The notes beneath the pieces are model-generated. The model was given only the letters and a program-made list of their open reading frames with translations, had not been told where the DNA came from and searched no databases. 64,000 nucleotides of DNA from positions 21,294 through 85,293 of the forward strand of contig NZ_MEFG01000016.1 in NCBI RefSeq assembly GCF_001724715.1, written 5' to 3'. Origin of the DNA: Sphingomonas sp. SCN 67-18. GTDB lineage: Bacteria; Pseudomonadota; Alphaproteobacteria; Sphingomonadales; Sphingomonadaceae. Shown piece by piece: positions 25,404 through 33,922 of this stretch (position 1 is its first letter; every line of letters begins with the position of its first letter). The translations under genes and the position numbers were made by a program.

Positions 25404-26683
25404 TCGAAACGGCGGAGCATCCACAGCATCGCCGCTCCGGCGAGCGCGCATCCCGCCAGCAGCAGGAAGAAGGCCGGGTGGCTCATCGCCGACCAGGCCG
25501 TGCCGACCCAGCCTGAAAACAGGCTGCCGGTGAAGATGGTGCCGTACCAGGCGGCGACGGCGAAGGCGCTCGCCCCCTGTGGGGCCAGCCGGTCGAACAG
25601 GTACAGCCCGGTCGGCAGGATATAGAGTTCGCCCAGCGTCAGCAGCGCGAAGAACAGCACCAGCCACACCCAGCTTATCGGCACGCCATGCGCGGTCGCG
25701 GCCAGCGCCGCCAGCATCACGTAGGACAGGCCGACAAGCACCGCGCCCAGCGCCATCCGGCCGAGCGCCGGGCTGTCCCGGCCGACGACCGCGCGCCGCC
25801 GCCACCAGGCGAGCAGCAGCGGCGTCATCGTGAAGACGAACAGCGGGTTGAGCGACTGGAACCATGTCATCGGGATGGAAAGGCTGCCGACGCTGCGATC
25901 GACGTCGGTTTCCAGCCAGATCGCCACCGTATTGCCCAGCTGCTGATATGCCCCGCGAAACAGGGTGGCGGCAAGGCCGACGGCGAGCATCAGGATGACG
26001 GTCCGGCGCGGGAAGCGGGCCCGCTCAGCCTTGTCCACCGGCTGGCGCGGCGGCTCGGCGGGCAGATATTTCCCCCCGAAGATATAGAGCAGCAGCCCCG
26101 CCAGCATCCCCACGCCCGCCGCACCGAAACCCCAGTGCCAGCCGTACAGCTCGCCCAGCGTGCCGCACACGAACGGCGCCAGGAACGAGCCGATGTTGAT
26201 GCCGACATAATAGACATTATAGGCCCCGGCGTGGCGCGGATCGCCGGGCTTGTAGAGGTCGCCGATCTGCGCCGGGATGGCCGGCAGGAAAAATCCGTTG
26301 CCGATCACGATCACCCCCAGCCCGGCATAGAAAAGCGGCTCGAAGGTCAGCAGGAAATGGCCGAGCGCCATGATCGCCCCGCCGAGGATGATCGCCCGCC
26401 TGCGCCCCAGCCAGCGGTCGGTCAATATGCCGCCCAGCATCGGCGTCAGGTAGAAGAAGGCGACATAGACCCCGAAGACCATCGAGCTTTGCGCCTGGGT
26501 CATCATCAGGTCGCTCAGCATGTAATAGACGACGATCGCCCGCATGCCGTAATAGGAAAACTGCTCCCACGTCTGGGTGAGGAACAGGATGGTCAGCCCT
26601 GCGGGGTGGCCGAACCAGATCTTCTCCGCCTGCGCCCCGCCGCCGCCCTGCGCTGCTTCCGCTGCCGCCGTCATGCCCGTCAC
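25373..26683 (-). CDS. POT/PTR-family proton-coupled peptide transporter
   Basis: A 436-residue membrane protein with about 12 hydrophobic helices. The first helix carries WEQFSYYGMRAIVVYYM, the E..F.YYG signature of proton-dependent oligopeptide transporters, and the PTR2-like GGILTDRWLGRRRAI loop follows TM2. It is somewhat shorter than the 480-500 residues of typical POT proteins. It would import di- or tripeptides or peptide-like amides. It is divergent from the fusion gene at 26791 across a 107-base AT-rich promoter region and convergent with the amidohydrolase pair, overlapping it by 31 bases. A second ATG at 26674 is possible. Confidence 0.88.
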   Translation of the reverse strand: MTGMTAAAEAAQGGGGAQAEKIWFGHPAGLTILFLTQTWEQFSYYGMRAIVVYYMLSDLMMTQAQSSMVFGVYVAFFYLTPMLGGILTDRWLGRRRAIILGGAIMALGHFLLTFEPLFYAGLGVIVIGNGFFLPAIPAQIGDLYKPGDPRHAGAYNVYYVGINIGSFLAPFVCGTLGELYGWHWGFGAAGVGMLAGLLLYIFGGKYLPAEPPRQPVDKAERARFPRRTVILMLAVGLAATLFRGAYQQLGNTVAIWLETDVDRSVGSLSIPMTWFQSLNPLFVFTMTPLLLAWWRRRAVVGRDSPALGRMALGAVLVGLSYVMLAALAATAHGVPISWVWLVLFFALLTLGELYILPTGLYLFDRLAPQGASAFAVAAWYGTIFTGSLFSGWVGTAWSAMSHPAFFLLLAGCALAGAAMLWMLRRFDHSRGEESAL

Positions 26684-26790
26684 CCCCGGCGGCCCGATGC
26701 CGCGCCGACAATGATCGTTATATTACAAAAGTTGTCAATCCAAGATGATTTGGTATTATCATGACATTCATTGCAGCATGGGGGAAAAGA

Positions 26791-28917
26791 ATGGAACGGC
26801 GCGACGAACGGGTGGCCTGCATCGGCGCCGGGGTGATCGGCAACGCATGGGCGGCGCTGTTCGCGGCGCGCGGCTACCGGGTGGTCGTGCAGGATCCCGA
26901 TCCCACGGCGGAGCAGGCGCTGGCCGCCATGGTCGACCGGGCGGCGGCGACGCTCGACGTGGCCGCCGCCGCCATTCACGGTCGCCTGTCCTTCACCACC
27001 GATCTCGCGACCGCGCTGCACGGCGCGGTCTTCGTGCAGGAAAGCGCGCCGGAAAAACTGGACCTGAAACGGCGCCTCCTCGCCGATATCGACCGCCTCG
27101 CCCCGCCGGATGCGGTGATCGCGTCGAGCACGTCGGATTTCCCGATCTCGCTGTTTCAGCCGCTCTGCCGCCACCCCGAACGGATGCTGGTCGGCCACCC
27201 GATGAACCCGCCCTACGCAATCCCGCTGGTCGAGGTGGTCGGCAGCCCCTCCACCGGCGCGGCCGCGATCGAACGCGCCTGCGCTTTCTACCGATCGGTC
27301 GGCAAGCAACCCCTGCGGCTGGACCGCGAAGTCAACGGCTTCCTCGCCAACCGGCTGCAAATGGCGCTTGAGCGCGAAGCCCTGCAGATGATCGTGCGCG
27401 GCGAGGCTACGGTGGCGCAGGTCGATGCGGCGCTGATGCACGGCGTCGGCCTGCGCACCGCCGCCGTCGGCCTGTTCGGCGGCTATGTGCTGAACGTCCG
27501 CAATGCCGACCCGGCTGCCTGGCTGGCGCACATCGCCGCCTTCGATTTCGGCCGCGATCTCGTGCACGACGAACCCTTCCCCGAATGGACGCCCGCGCTG
27601 GAAGCCATGGTGGTCGCCCAATGGCATGACCGCATCGGCACGCCCGGCACCACCGGCCTGCGCGAACGGCGCGACACCATGGCGGTGCGGATCGCCCGGA
27701 TGCAGGACGACGCCCCGCCTCCGGCCGATCCGCACCCCGCCTTCGCCCCCGATTATCGCGCCGCCCGCGCCCGTTTCCGCGCGGCGGCGGAACGGGCGGG
27801 CGCGACGGTGGAGGCGCACGCTCTGCCGGACCAGACCGGGCCGGACGGCGAACCGCTGTTCATGGACGCCGCCTGGATCGGGCCGGAGGATGCCGACGCC
27901 GTCATCCTCTCCCTATCCGGCACGCACGGGGCGGAAGGGTTCAACGGGTCGGCGGCGCAGGTCCACTGGCTGGAACAATATGCCGGCCAGCCGCTGCCGC
28001 CCGGCGTGGCGATGCTCTTCATCCACGCGGTCAACCCGTTCGGCTTCGCCCACATGCTGCGGGTCAACGAGAATAATGTCGATCTCAACCGCAACTTCGT
28101 CGATTTCGCCGCCCCGCTCCCCGCCAACCCGGTCTATGCCGCGATCCGGAACAGCCTGCCCCGGCGCACCGGGCTGGACGAGGCGCTGGTCGGCGAATGG
28201 GATGCCGCCGTCGCCCGCGCGGTCGAAACGCACGGCGAATGGGCGGTCAGCAATGCGCTGAGCTGCGGCCAATATGAGGATCCGGACGGCGTCGAATATG
28301 GCGGAGACCGGCTGCAATGGTCGTCACTCATAGTGACGGACATCGTCACCCGCCTCTGCGCGCGGGCGCGCCACATCGCCTATATCGACTGGCACAGCCT
28401 GATCCCCATCGGCGACGGGCGGCTGATCCATATCGGCTTCAATGTCGGCAGCGACGCGCTGCATCGCCGGGCCGCATCCTGGTGGGGGGAGGATGCGCTT
28501 GATCCCGCCACGGTCGATGCGCAGTGGGCCAGCGGCACCTCGGTCCGGCGGCCGCACCATCATGGCGTGCTGATGTGGGGCCTGCGCCGCGCGCTGGCGC
28601 CGAACACGGACCTTGCCGGCGCATTGATCGAATTCTGCTGCGATCCGGACGCCTTCATCCACTCGCCGGATCCGGACACGCGCACGACCATGTGGGAACG
28701 CTGGCTCTACGCCACGCGCGACCATGGCAGCGCGACCGGGCAGATGGTGACGCGCTACCTGCGCGAGGCGGCATCGCCCACCCGCCGCTCCTATCAGGAT
28801 GCCGCCATCGCGGCGGCCATGCCGGTCTATCGCCGCGCCATCGCGGGCGCGGCGCACTGGGCGGCGGAGGATGTGGCGGCGGAATGCGGCCCGCTGGTCC
28901 AGTCGGACGCGGCCTGA
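26791..28917 (+). CDS. Fusion of 3-hydroxyacyl-CoA/L-carnitine-type dehydrogenase with a DUF2817 (M14-like) zinc hydrolase
   Basis: A 708-residue single reading frame with two unrelated domains. Residues 1-305 are an NAD-dependent 3-hydroxyacid dehydrogenase: GxGxxG at 12-17, the SST segment at 112-114, the catalytic pair His136 and Glu148 in GHPMNPPYAIPLVEVV, and Asn182. Residues 318-705 are DUF2817: zinc ligands His379 and Glu382 (THGAEG) and His535 (DWHS), the carboxylate-binding Asn433-Arg434 (DLNRNF), and candidate general base Glu614. All expected M14 residues are present. Start 26791 has a GGGGG-AAAAG ribosome site; ATG 26761 has none. It is divergent from the peptide transporter and ends 4 bases from the convergent deacylase. 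A dehydrogenase acting on hydroxy-acids released by the hydrolase is inferred. Confidence 0.85.
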   Translation: MERRDERVACIGAGVIGNAWAALFAARGYRVVVQDPDPTAEQALAAMVDRAAATLDVAAAAIHGRLSFTTDLATALHGAVFVQESAPEKLDLKRRLLADIDRLAPPDAVIASSTSDFPISLFQPLCRHPERMLVGHPMNPPYAIPLVEVVGSPSTGAAAIERACAFYRSVGKQPLRLDREVNGFLANRLQMALEREALQMIVRGEATVAQVDAALMHGVGLRTAAVGLFGGYVLNVRNADPAAWLAHIAAFDFGRDLVHDEPFPEWTPALEAMVVAQWHDRIGTPGTTGLRERRDTMAVRIARMQDDAPPPADPHPAFAPDYRAARARFRAAAERAGATVEAHALPDQTGPDGEPLFMDAAWIGPEDADAVILSLSGTHGAEGFNGSAAQVHWLEQYAGQPLPPGVAMLFIHAVNPFGFAHMLRVNENNVDLNRNFVDFAAPLPANPVYAAIRNSLPRRTGLDEALVGEWDAAVARAVETHGEWAVSNALSCGQYEDPDGVEYGGDRLQWSSLIVTDIVTRLCARARHIAYIDWHSLIPIGDGRLIHIGFNVGSDALHRRAASWWGEDALDPATVDAQWASGTSVRRPHHHGVLMWGLRRALAPNTDLAGALIEFCCDPDAFIHSPDPDTRTTMWERWLYATRDHGSATGQMVTRYLREAASPTRRSYQDAAIAAAMPVYRRAIAGAAHWAAEDVAAECGPLVQSDAA

Positions 28918-28921
28918 CCCG

Positions 28922-30613
28922 TCAGCGCGCGGGGCAGGCGTGCCAGCCGCGCCCGCGCACCACCCGGCCCGATGCCGCGCCGGTGGGCTTGCCGTCCGCC
29001 AGCGCGGCAATGCCGTTGACGAAGACGTCGGTCACCCCGGTGGCATAGCGATGCGGATCGGTGAAGTCGGCATGGTCGGCGATGGTCGCCGGGCCGAACA
29101 GCACGATGTCGGCATGGTGGCCGGCGCGCAGCAGCCCCCGGTCGGCAAGGCCGAGTATGGCGGCGGGCAGCCCGCTCATCCGACGCACCGCTTCCGCCAG
29201 CGGGAATGATTTTTCGTCGCGGGCATAATGACCGAGGATGCGCGCGAAGCTGCCATAGGTGCGGGGGTGGACGCGGCTGTTCAGGAACGCGCCCTCCGCC
29301 GCAATCGCCGGGGCGTCGGACGCGATGCCGGTGAACGGCCAGCCAAGCGCAGCGCGCAGATTATCCTCGCTCATCGTCTCGTAGATCGTGTCCACCCGGC
29401 CCCGGTCCGCCACCACCAGGTCGATCGCGGCCTCCTCCGGCGAAACGCCCCGCTCGCGCGCAATGTCGGCCAGCGTCCGGCCGATCAGCGGCTGCAAGGC
29501 GGCGGTGCGGACGCCGGCGATCGTCGCCTTGTCCGGCCCGGCCATGCGCAGCACATTCTCCCAGTCGCCCTTGCCCTGCATGTCGGCAATGGCGCGGCGG
29601 CGGGTGGCGGGGTCCTGCAGCCGCGCGATCCCCGCCTCCATGCCGCCGTCGAACAGCCAGGGCGGCATCGATGCGTCCAGCCCGGTGCCCGATGCGATAT
29701 AGGGATAGACGTCGGCGCTCACCCGCAGGCCGGATTGGCGGGCCGCCTCGATCCGCGCGATCGCCGTCGCCATTTTCGGCCAGTTGTCCCGCCCGCCGAC
29801 CTTCAGATGATAGTAATGGACGGGCACGTCCGCCGCCCGGCCGATCCCGATCGCCTCGTCGACGCTTTCGAGGAAGCGGTCGCCCTCGCTGCGCAAATGG
29901 GTGGCATAGACGCCGCCGCACTCCGCCGCGGCGCCCGCCAGCGCCACCAGTTCCGGCGTTTTGGCGAAGGTGCCGGGCGGATAGATGAGCGCGGAGGCGA
30001 CCCCCATCGCCCCCTCGTCCATCGCCCGGCGCACCACGCCGCGCATCGCCTCGATCTGCGCGGGATCGGGGTCGATGGCGGCGTCGCCCAGCACCATCTC
30101 GCGCGCCGTCGCCGCGCCGATGAAGGAAGCGATGTTGGGCGCGATCCCGCCGGCCGCGACATGGTCCAGATAGCCGCCCAGCGTCGTCCAGCGCACCGGA
30201 TAGCCCAGCCCCTCCTCCTGCTGCGCGGCCAGCGCCTTCGCCATCGCCGGGGTCAGCGGCCCCATCGAACTGCCTTCGCCCATCACCTCCAGCGTCACGC
30301 CCTGCCGCAGGTCGCTGAGACCGCGCCCGTCGATCAGCAGCGATTCCGTCGCCCAGCTCAATATGTTGATGAAACCCGGCGCCACCGCCTTGCCCGTCGC
30401 GTCGATCACTTTGCGCGCGGTCCCCGGCGCATGGGGGCCGACATAGGCGATGCGGTCTCCCGCCACCGCGACGTCGCCGACAAAAGGCGCGCCGCCCGAT
30501 CCGTCATGCACGGTGCCGTGCCGGATCAGCAGATCATAGGACGGCGCCGTCGCGCAGCCCGCCAGCAGCAGCGCCGCCAGTGCCGGGGCCAGCCGGCCGC
30601 GCCGCCTAGCCAC
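28922..30613 (-). CDS. N-acyl-D-amino-acid deacylase-like amidohydrolase lipoprotein
   Basis: A 563-residue protein from GTG 30613, overlapping the AraC gene stop. The leader ends in the lipobox LAGC (Cys19), so it should be lipid-anchored. The D-aminoacylase fold is recognisable by THLRSEGD, VHYYHLKVGG and GIASDAPA, which hold the later histidines and the Asp. The usual HxH site reads APGFINILSWATE and the metal-binding cysteine region reads VMGEGSS, so one metal site appears lost. A subfamily with this form is known to annotators as D-aminoacylase or amidohydrolase family; activity is uncertain. Confidence 0.78.
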   Translation of the reverse strand: MARRRGRLAPALAALLLAGCATAPSYDLLIRHGTVHDGSGGAPFVGDVAVAGDRIAYVGPHAPGTARKVIDATGKAVAPGFINILSWATESLLIDGRGLSDLRQGVTLEVMGEGSSMGPLTPAMAKALAAQQEEGLGYPVRWTTLGGYLDHVAAGGIAPNIASFIGAATAREMVLGDAAIDPDPAQIEAMRGVVRRAMDEGAMGVASALIYPPGTFAKTPELVALAGAAAECGGVYATHLRSEGDRFLESVDEAIGIGRAADVPVHYYHLKVGGRDNWPKMATAIARIEAARQSGLRVSADVYPYIASGTGLDASMPPWLFDGGMEAGIARLQDPATRRRAIADMQGKGDWENVLRMAGPDKATIAGVRTAALQPLIGRTLADIARERGVSPEEAAIDLVVADRGRVDTIYETMSEDNLRAALGWPFTGIASDAPAIAAEGAFLNSRVHPRTYGSFARILGHYARDEKSFPLAEAVRRMSGLPAAILGLADRGLLRAGHHADIVLFGPATIADHADFTDPHRYATGVTDVFVNGIAALADGKPTGAASGRVVRGRGWHACPAR

Positions 30614-31361
30614 GCAGGCCGGCCGCCGCGTCCGAACGGGCGTAGCGCGACGGCGACATGCCGAAATTCTGGCGAAAGATCATGCTGAAGGTGGCGACGC
30701 TCTCATAGCCCACCTCATAGGCGACGCGGGTCACGGATTCGCCCATGCGCAGCCGCGCCGTCGCTTCCTCCAGCCGCGCCTGCTGCCGCCACACGGCCAG
30801 GCTCAGCCCGGTCTGCAACCGGAAATTGCGGGTCAGCGCGCGCCTGCTCATCCCCACGATCCGCGCCCATTCGTCGATGGTGCGGTTGTCGGACGGATCG
30901 GCGAGGATCGCCTGGCAGATGTTGAGCAACCGGCTGTCCTTGGGCGCGGTCATCCGCCCGGCCGGCCGCAGCTCCGCCTCGAATTCGCTCAGGATCAGCG
31001 ATTTCAGGCAGGCTTCCCTGACGCTCTGCCCGACCATGCCTTCGCTGCGCAGCGCCTCGATCAGCAATTCGCGGAAAAAGGGCGATACGTTCAACAGCCG
31101 CACCGCGCGCGGCACCGCCGTCGTCTCGTCCCCCGCCAGCGCAAAGCTGCGCAGCGCGCCCGATTTACGGGCGAAACTGCCGTAACGCACGCCCGCCGGC
31201 ACCCATAGCGCGCGCTGCGGCGGCAGCACCCAGCTGCCGTTTTCCACGCTGACCACCACGATGCCGGACAGGGTGAAGAGGATCCGTCCCTCGCTGCCGC
31301 ACATGTCGATGCGCGACAGCGAGGGGTCCGGATCGGACTGGCTGCAAAGCTGCTGGATCAT
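30606..31361 (-). CDS. AraC-family transcriptional regulator
   Basis: A 251-residue regulator with an N-terminal cupin-like sensing domain (GIVVVSVENGSWVLPPQRALWVPAGVRY, about 33-60) and a C-terminal double helix-turn-helix (about 150-245) with the family end FSMIFRQNFGMSPSRYAR. It is the first gene of a two-gene unit with the deacylase, sharing an 8-base overlap, and lies just upstream of the TonB receptor stop. It may control the deacylase and the receptor; the ligand is unknown. Confidence 0.92.
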   Translation of the reverse strand: MIQQLCSQSDPDPSLSRIDMCGSEGRILFTLSGIVVVSVENGSWVLPPQRALWVPAGVRYGSFARKSGALRSFALAGDETTAVPRAVRLLNVSPFFRELLIEALRSEGMVGQSVREACLKSLILSEFEAELRPAGRMTAPKDSRLLNICQAILADPSDNRTIDEWARIVGMSRRALTRNFRLQTGLSLAVWRQQARLEEATARLRMGESVTRVAYEVGYESVATFSMIFRQNFGMSPSRYARSDAAAGLRG

Positions 31362-31396
31362 GCAACCTCCCCGGCGGCCTGCCCGCGTCCGTGCCT

Positions 31397-33652
31397 TCAG
31401 AAACTCTGGCTGAAGCTGATGCCGATGGTGCGCGGCGTGATGATCCCCATCTTCGCGGGCGCGAACTCCATCGTCGTGTTGTCGGCAATGCCGGCATAGA
31501 CGTCGAACAGGTTCTTCGCGAACAGCGTGATGTCGAACTTGTCCGATCGCACGCCAAGGTGGACGTCCACCGTCTCATAGGGCCGGAAGGGAACCGCCAG
31601 GAACACGCCCTCCAGGTTCGACCAGCGTTTCGACTGATACTGGATGTTGCCGCCCACAAAGGCCCGCCAGTCGCCGCCCACGCGCCACTCATATTCGGGG
31701 TTCAGATTATAGGTCCATTTGGGCGAGAACAGCAGCGCGCCGCCCACCGTGCCGCCATAGGTCGGGTCGGATTTGGTCTGCTTGGCGTCGGCATAGCCGA
31801 GGCCGCCGGAAATCGAGAGGCCGTCGACAGGCCGCGCCGTCACTTCCAGCTCGAAACCCTTGCTCTCCGCATTGCCGGCATTGCCGAACGCGCCGAATGT
31901 GCCGAAGGACACGAAACCCTGCACATTGGTCCAGTCGATGAAGTAGAGCGCACCGCTCAGCATCAGCCGGTTGTCCAGCAGGCTGGCGCGCGCGCCGACC
32001 TCATAGTTCCACAGCTTTTCCGATCCGAACTGGTTGGTGAATTCCGGCGGGATCGGCGCGCCTTCCGGCAGCGAGCGGGGGCCGCCGGGGCGGTAGCCGC
32101 TGGCGGCACGGGCATAGAGCATCAGCTTGTCGGTCGGCTGCCAGCGCAGGTTGGCGAGATAGCTGAACACGCCTTCGCTGGATGTCGGCAGCACATAGGG
32201 GATCGGAACCGTGGGGTCCTCCTCATTGCCGAATATGCCGAGGTCGCGGCCGCGCAGGCTGGTCTTGTTGTGCGCGTAGCGCAGGCCCACCGTCGCATCC
32301 AGTTCGGGCGTCAGATAATATGTGACGTTGCCGAAAAAGGCATATTCGCGATAGCGGCTGTGCTCATTGCCGTCATAGACCCGCACCGCCGACGTATCGA
32401 AGTCGTTGTTCGGCAGGATCGGCTGGAAGATCGAGATGAATTCCGATTTTTCCTTGGTGTAGAAACCGCCCACCAGCCATTGCAGCGGCCCCTCGCCGGT
32501 CGAGGACAGGCGCAGTTCCTGCGTCACCTTCTTGGTTTCCAGCCCGTAGAGGAACTGCACCCGGTCGCCCTCGGGCACCAGGTCGACCAGGTCGGGCGTA
32601 TAGTCGGCGCGCTTGCGGTTGCGGGCCACGGAATAGCTGGTCGCGGAAACCAGCGACATGTCCGATCCCAGATCATAGGTGATCGTCGCCGATCCTATCC
32701 GGGTGCGGGTATGGTTCCATTCCGGCGTGGTGAACTCGCTGTTGTAGCGCCCATAGACCGGGATGACCGCGTAGAGATTGTCGGGATCGAAGCCGAAGAA
32801 CGCCGTCTGGTCCACCGCGACGCCGTTGATGCCATGGCTGTTCAGCTGCTGGACGACGCCGCCCAGCCGGATCGAAAGCTGCTCGGTCGGCGTCCACAAA
32901 AGCGATGCGTTGATGCCGCTGGAAACGACCCGGTTGACGTCCTTCTCGCCATCGAAGGCATTGTCCAGATAACCCGGATCGCGCCGGTAGAATCCGCTCA
33001 CGCGAAGCGCCAGCACGTCGGTCGCGATCGGCAGGTTGACGTTGGCGCGCAGCGCGAACCCTTCCTCGCCATGGCGCACGGAAGACAGTTCCTGCTTCGC
33101 GCCGAACGAGAATTCGCGCGTGTCCGGCGCCTTGGTGATGAATTTCAGCACGCCGCCCGGCGCGCTGGCGCCATAGAGCGTGCCCTGCGGCCCCTTCAGC
33201 AGCTCCACCCGCTCCAGGATGCTGGGGTCGAGGTCGGGCGTCAGCAGCGCGCCGCCCGCGAACAGCGTCGACGATCCGAACGGAACGTCGTCGATATAGG
33301 TGCCGGTGGTGGCGCTGAACGTATTGCTGTTGACGCCGCGCACGACCACCTTGGCCAGCCCCGGCGATCCGAATGTCTGCAGCGAAACGTTGGGCATGTT
33401 GCCCAGATAGTCCATCAGCCCGTTGGCGTTCTGCCGGCTCAATTTCTCGCCCGTCTCGACGCTGATCGCCATGGCGACGGAGGTGAGCGCCTCGGCCCGC
33501 TTGTTGGCCGTGACGATGATGACGTCGTCACCCGGCGCCGCCGGCTTCGCGTCCTGCGCCAGCACGGCGTGCGGCGCGGCAAGCGCGAACAGCCCCGCCC
33601 CGGCCAGCGCGGCCATCCTGATCCGAGCGATTCCAAATGTGTTGAAAGCCAT
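31397..33652 (-). CDS. TonB-dependent outer-membrane receptor
   Basis: A 751-residue receptor with a signal peptide (cleavage after AVLA, near residue 32), a plug domain (about 45-160) containing RVELLKGPQGTLYGASAPGGVLKFITK, and a beta-barrel ending in the aromatic terminus GISFSQSF. The sequence style is that of the large TonB-receptor families of sphingomonads. It probably imports the island substrate across the outer membrane. A TonB box is not obvious; DDVIIVTANKR near residue 42 is the usual start of mature sphingomonad receptors. It is divergent from the amino acid permease. Confidence 0.93.
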   Translation of the reverse strand: MAFNTFGIARIRMAALAGAGLFALAAPHAVLAQDAKPAAPGDDVIIVTANKRAEALTSVAMAISVETGEKLSRQNANGLMDYLGNMPNVSLQTFGSPGLAKVVVRGVNSNTFSATTGTYIDDVPFGSSTLFAGGALLTPDLDPSILERVELLKGPQGTLYGASAPGGVLKFITKAPDTREFSFGAKQELSSVRHGEEGFALRANVNLPIATDVLALRVSGFYRRDPGYLDNAFDGEKDVNRVVSSGINASLLWTPTEQLSIRLGGVVQQLNSHGINGVAVDQTAFFGFDPDNLYAVIPVYGRYNSEFTTPEWNHTRTRIGSATITYDLGSDMSLVSATSYSVARNRKRADYTPDLVDLVPEGDRVQFLYGLETKKVTQELRLSSTGEGPLQWLVGGFYTKEKSEFISIFQPILPNNDFDTSAVRVYDGNEHSRYREYAFFGNVTYYLTPELDATVGLRYAHNKTSLRGRDLGIFGNEEDPTVPIPYVLPTSSEGVFSYLANLRWQPTDKLMLYARAASGYRPGGPRSLPEGAPIPPEFTNQFGSEKLWNYEVGARASLLDNRLMLSGALYFIDWTNVQGFVSFGTFGAFGNAGNAESKGFELEVTARPVDGLSISGGLGYADAKQTKSDPTYGGTVGGALLFSPKWTYNLNPEYEWRVGGDWRAFVGGNIQYQSKRWSNLEGVFLAVPFRPYETVDVHLGVRSDKFDITLFAKNLFDVYAGIADNTTMEFAPAKMGIITPRTIGISFSQSF

Positions 33653-33760
33653 GTTCCTGCCCTCCCCCGATTCGCGATTTCAGTTGAGGCACCGCCGGGT
33701 TTTCCATCCGCGGTCGATGCCTTCGCCTCAGTGTCGCATGAACTATATATTTTCCTCATA

Positions 33761-33776
33761 ATCCGTCAATACGGAT
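33761..33776. promoter_or_regulatory. Inverted repeat in the receptor/permease divergent promoter region
   Basis: ATCCGT (33761-33766) and ACGGAT (33771-33776) around CAAT, within an AT-rich patch (33744-33795) of the 270-base gap between the divergent receptor and permease genes. No gene was seen in the gap. The site could bind a shared regulator; short arms keep confidence low. Confidence 0.4.
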
Positions 33777-33922
33777 ATTTTGAAAGATTTTCTTCATTCG
33801 CGAAATCGCCGCTATCCGCCGGTTTTCAGGCAAGTCTGGCCCGATCCCCTGCTGGTTTGATCCCGATAGGAAAGGCAGCCCCTCCGCCCCGCGGGCATAA
33901 TCGCGGCAAGGGGAGCAGCATC

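Noticed and set aside
31391..33922. Long upstream extension of the amino acid permease frame (1358 residues in total)
   Set aside because: The first 840 residues are antisense of the TonB receptor with shadow-like composition. A strong ribosome site and family-typical start are at 33923.
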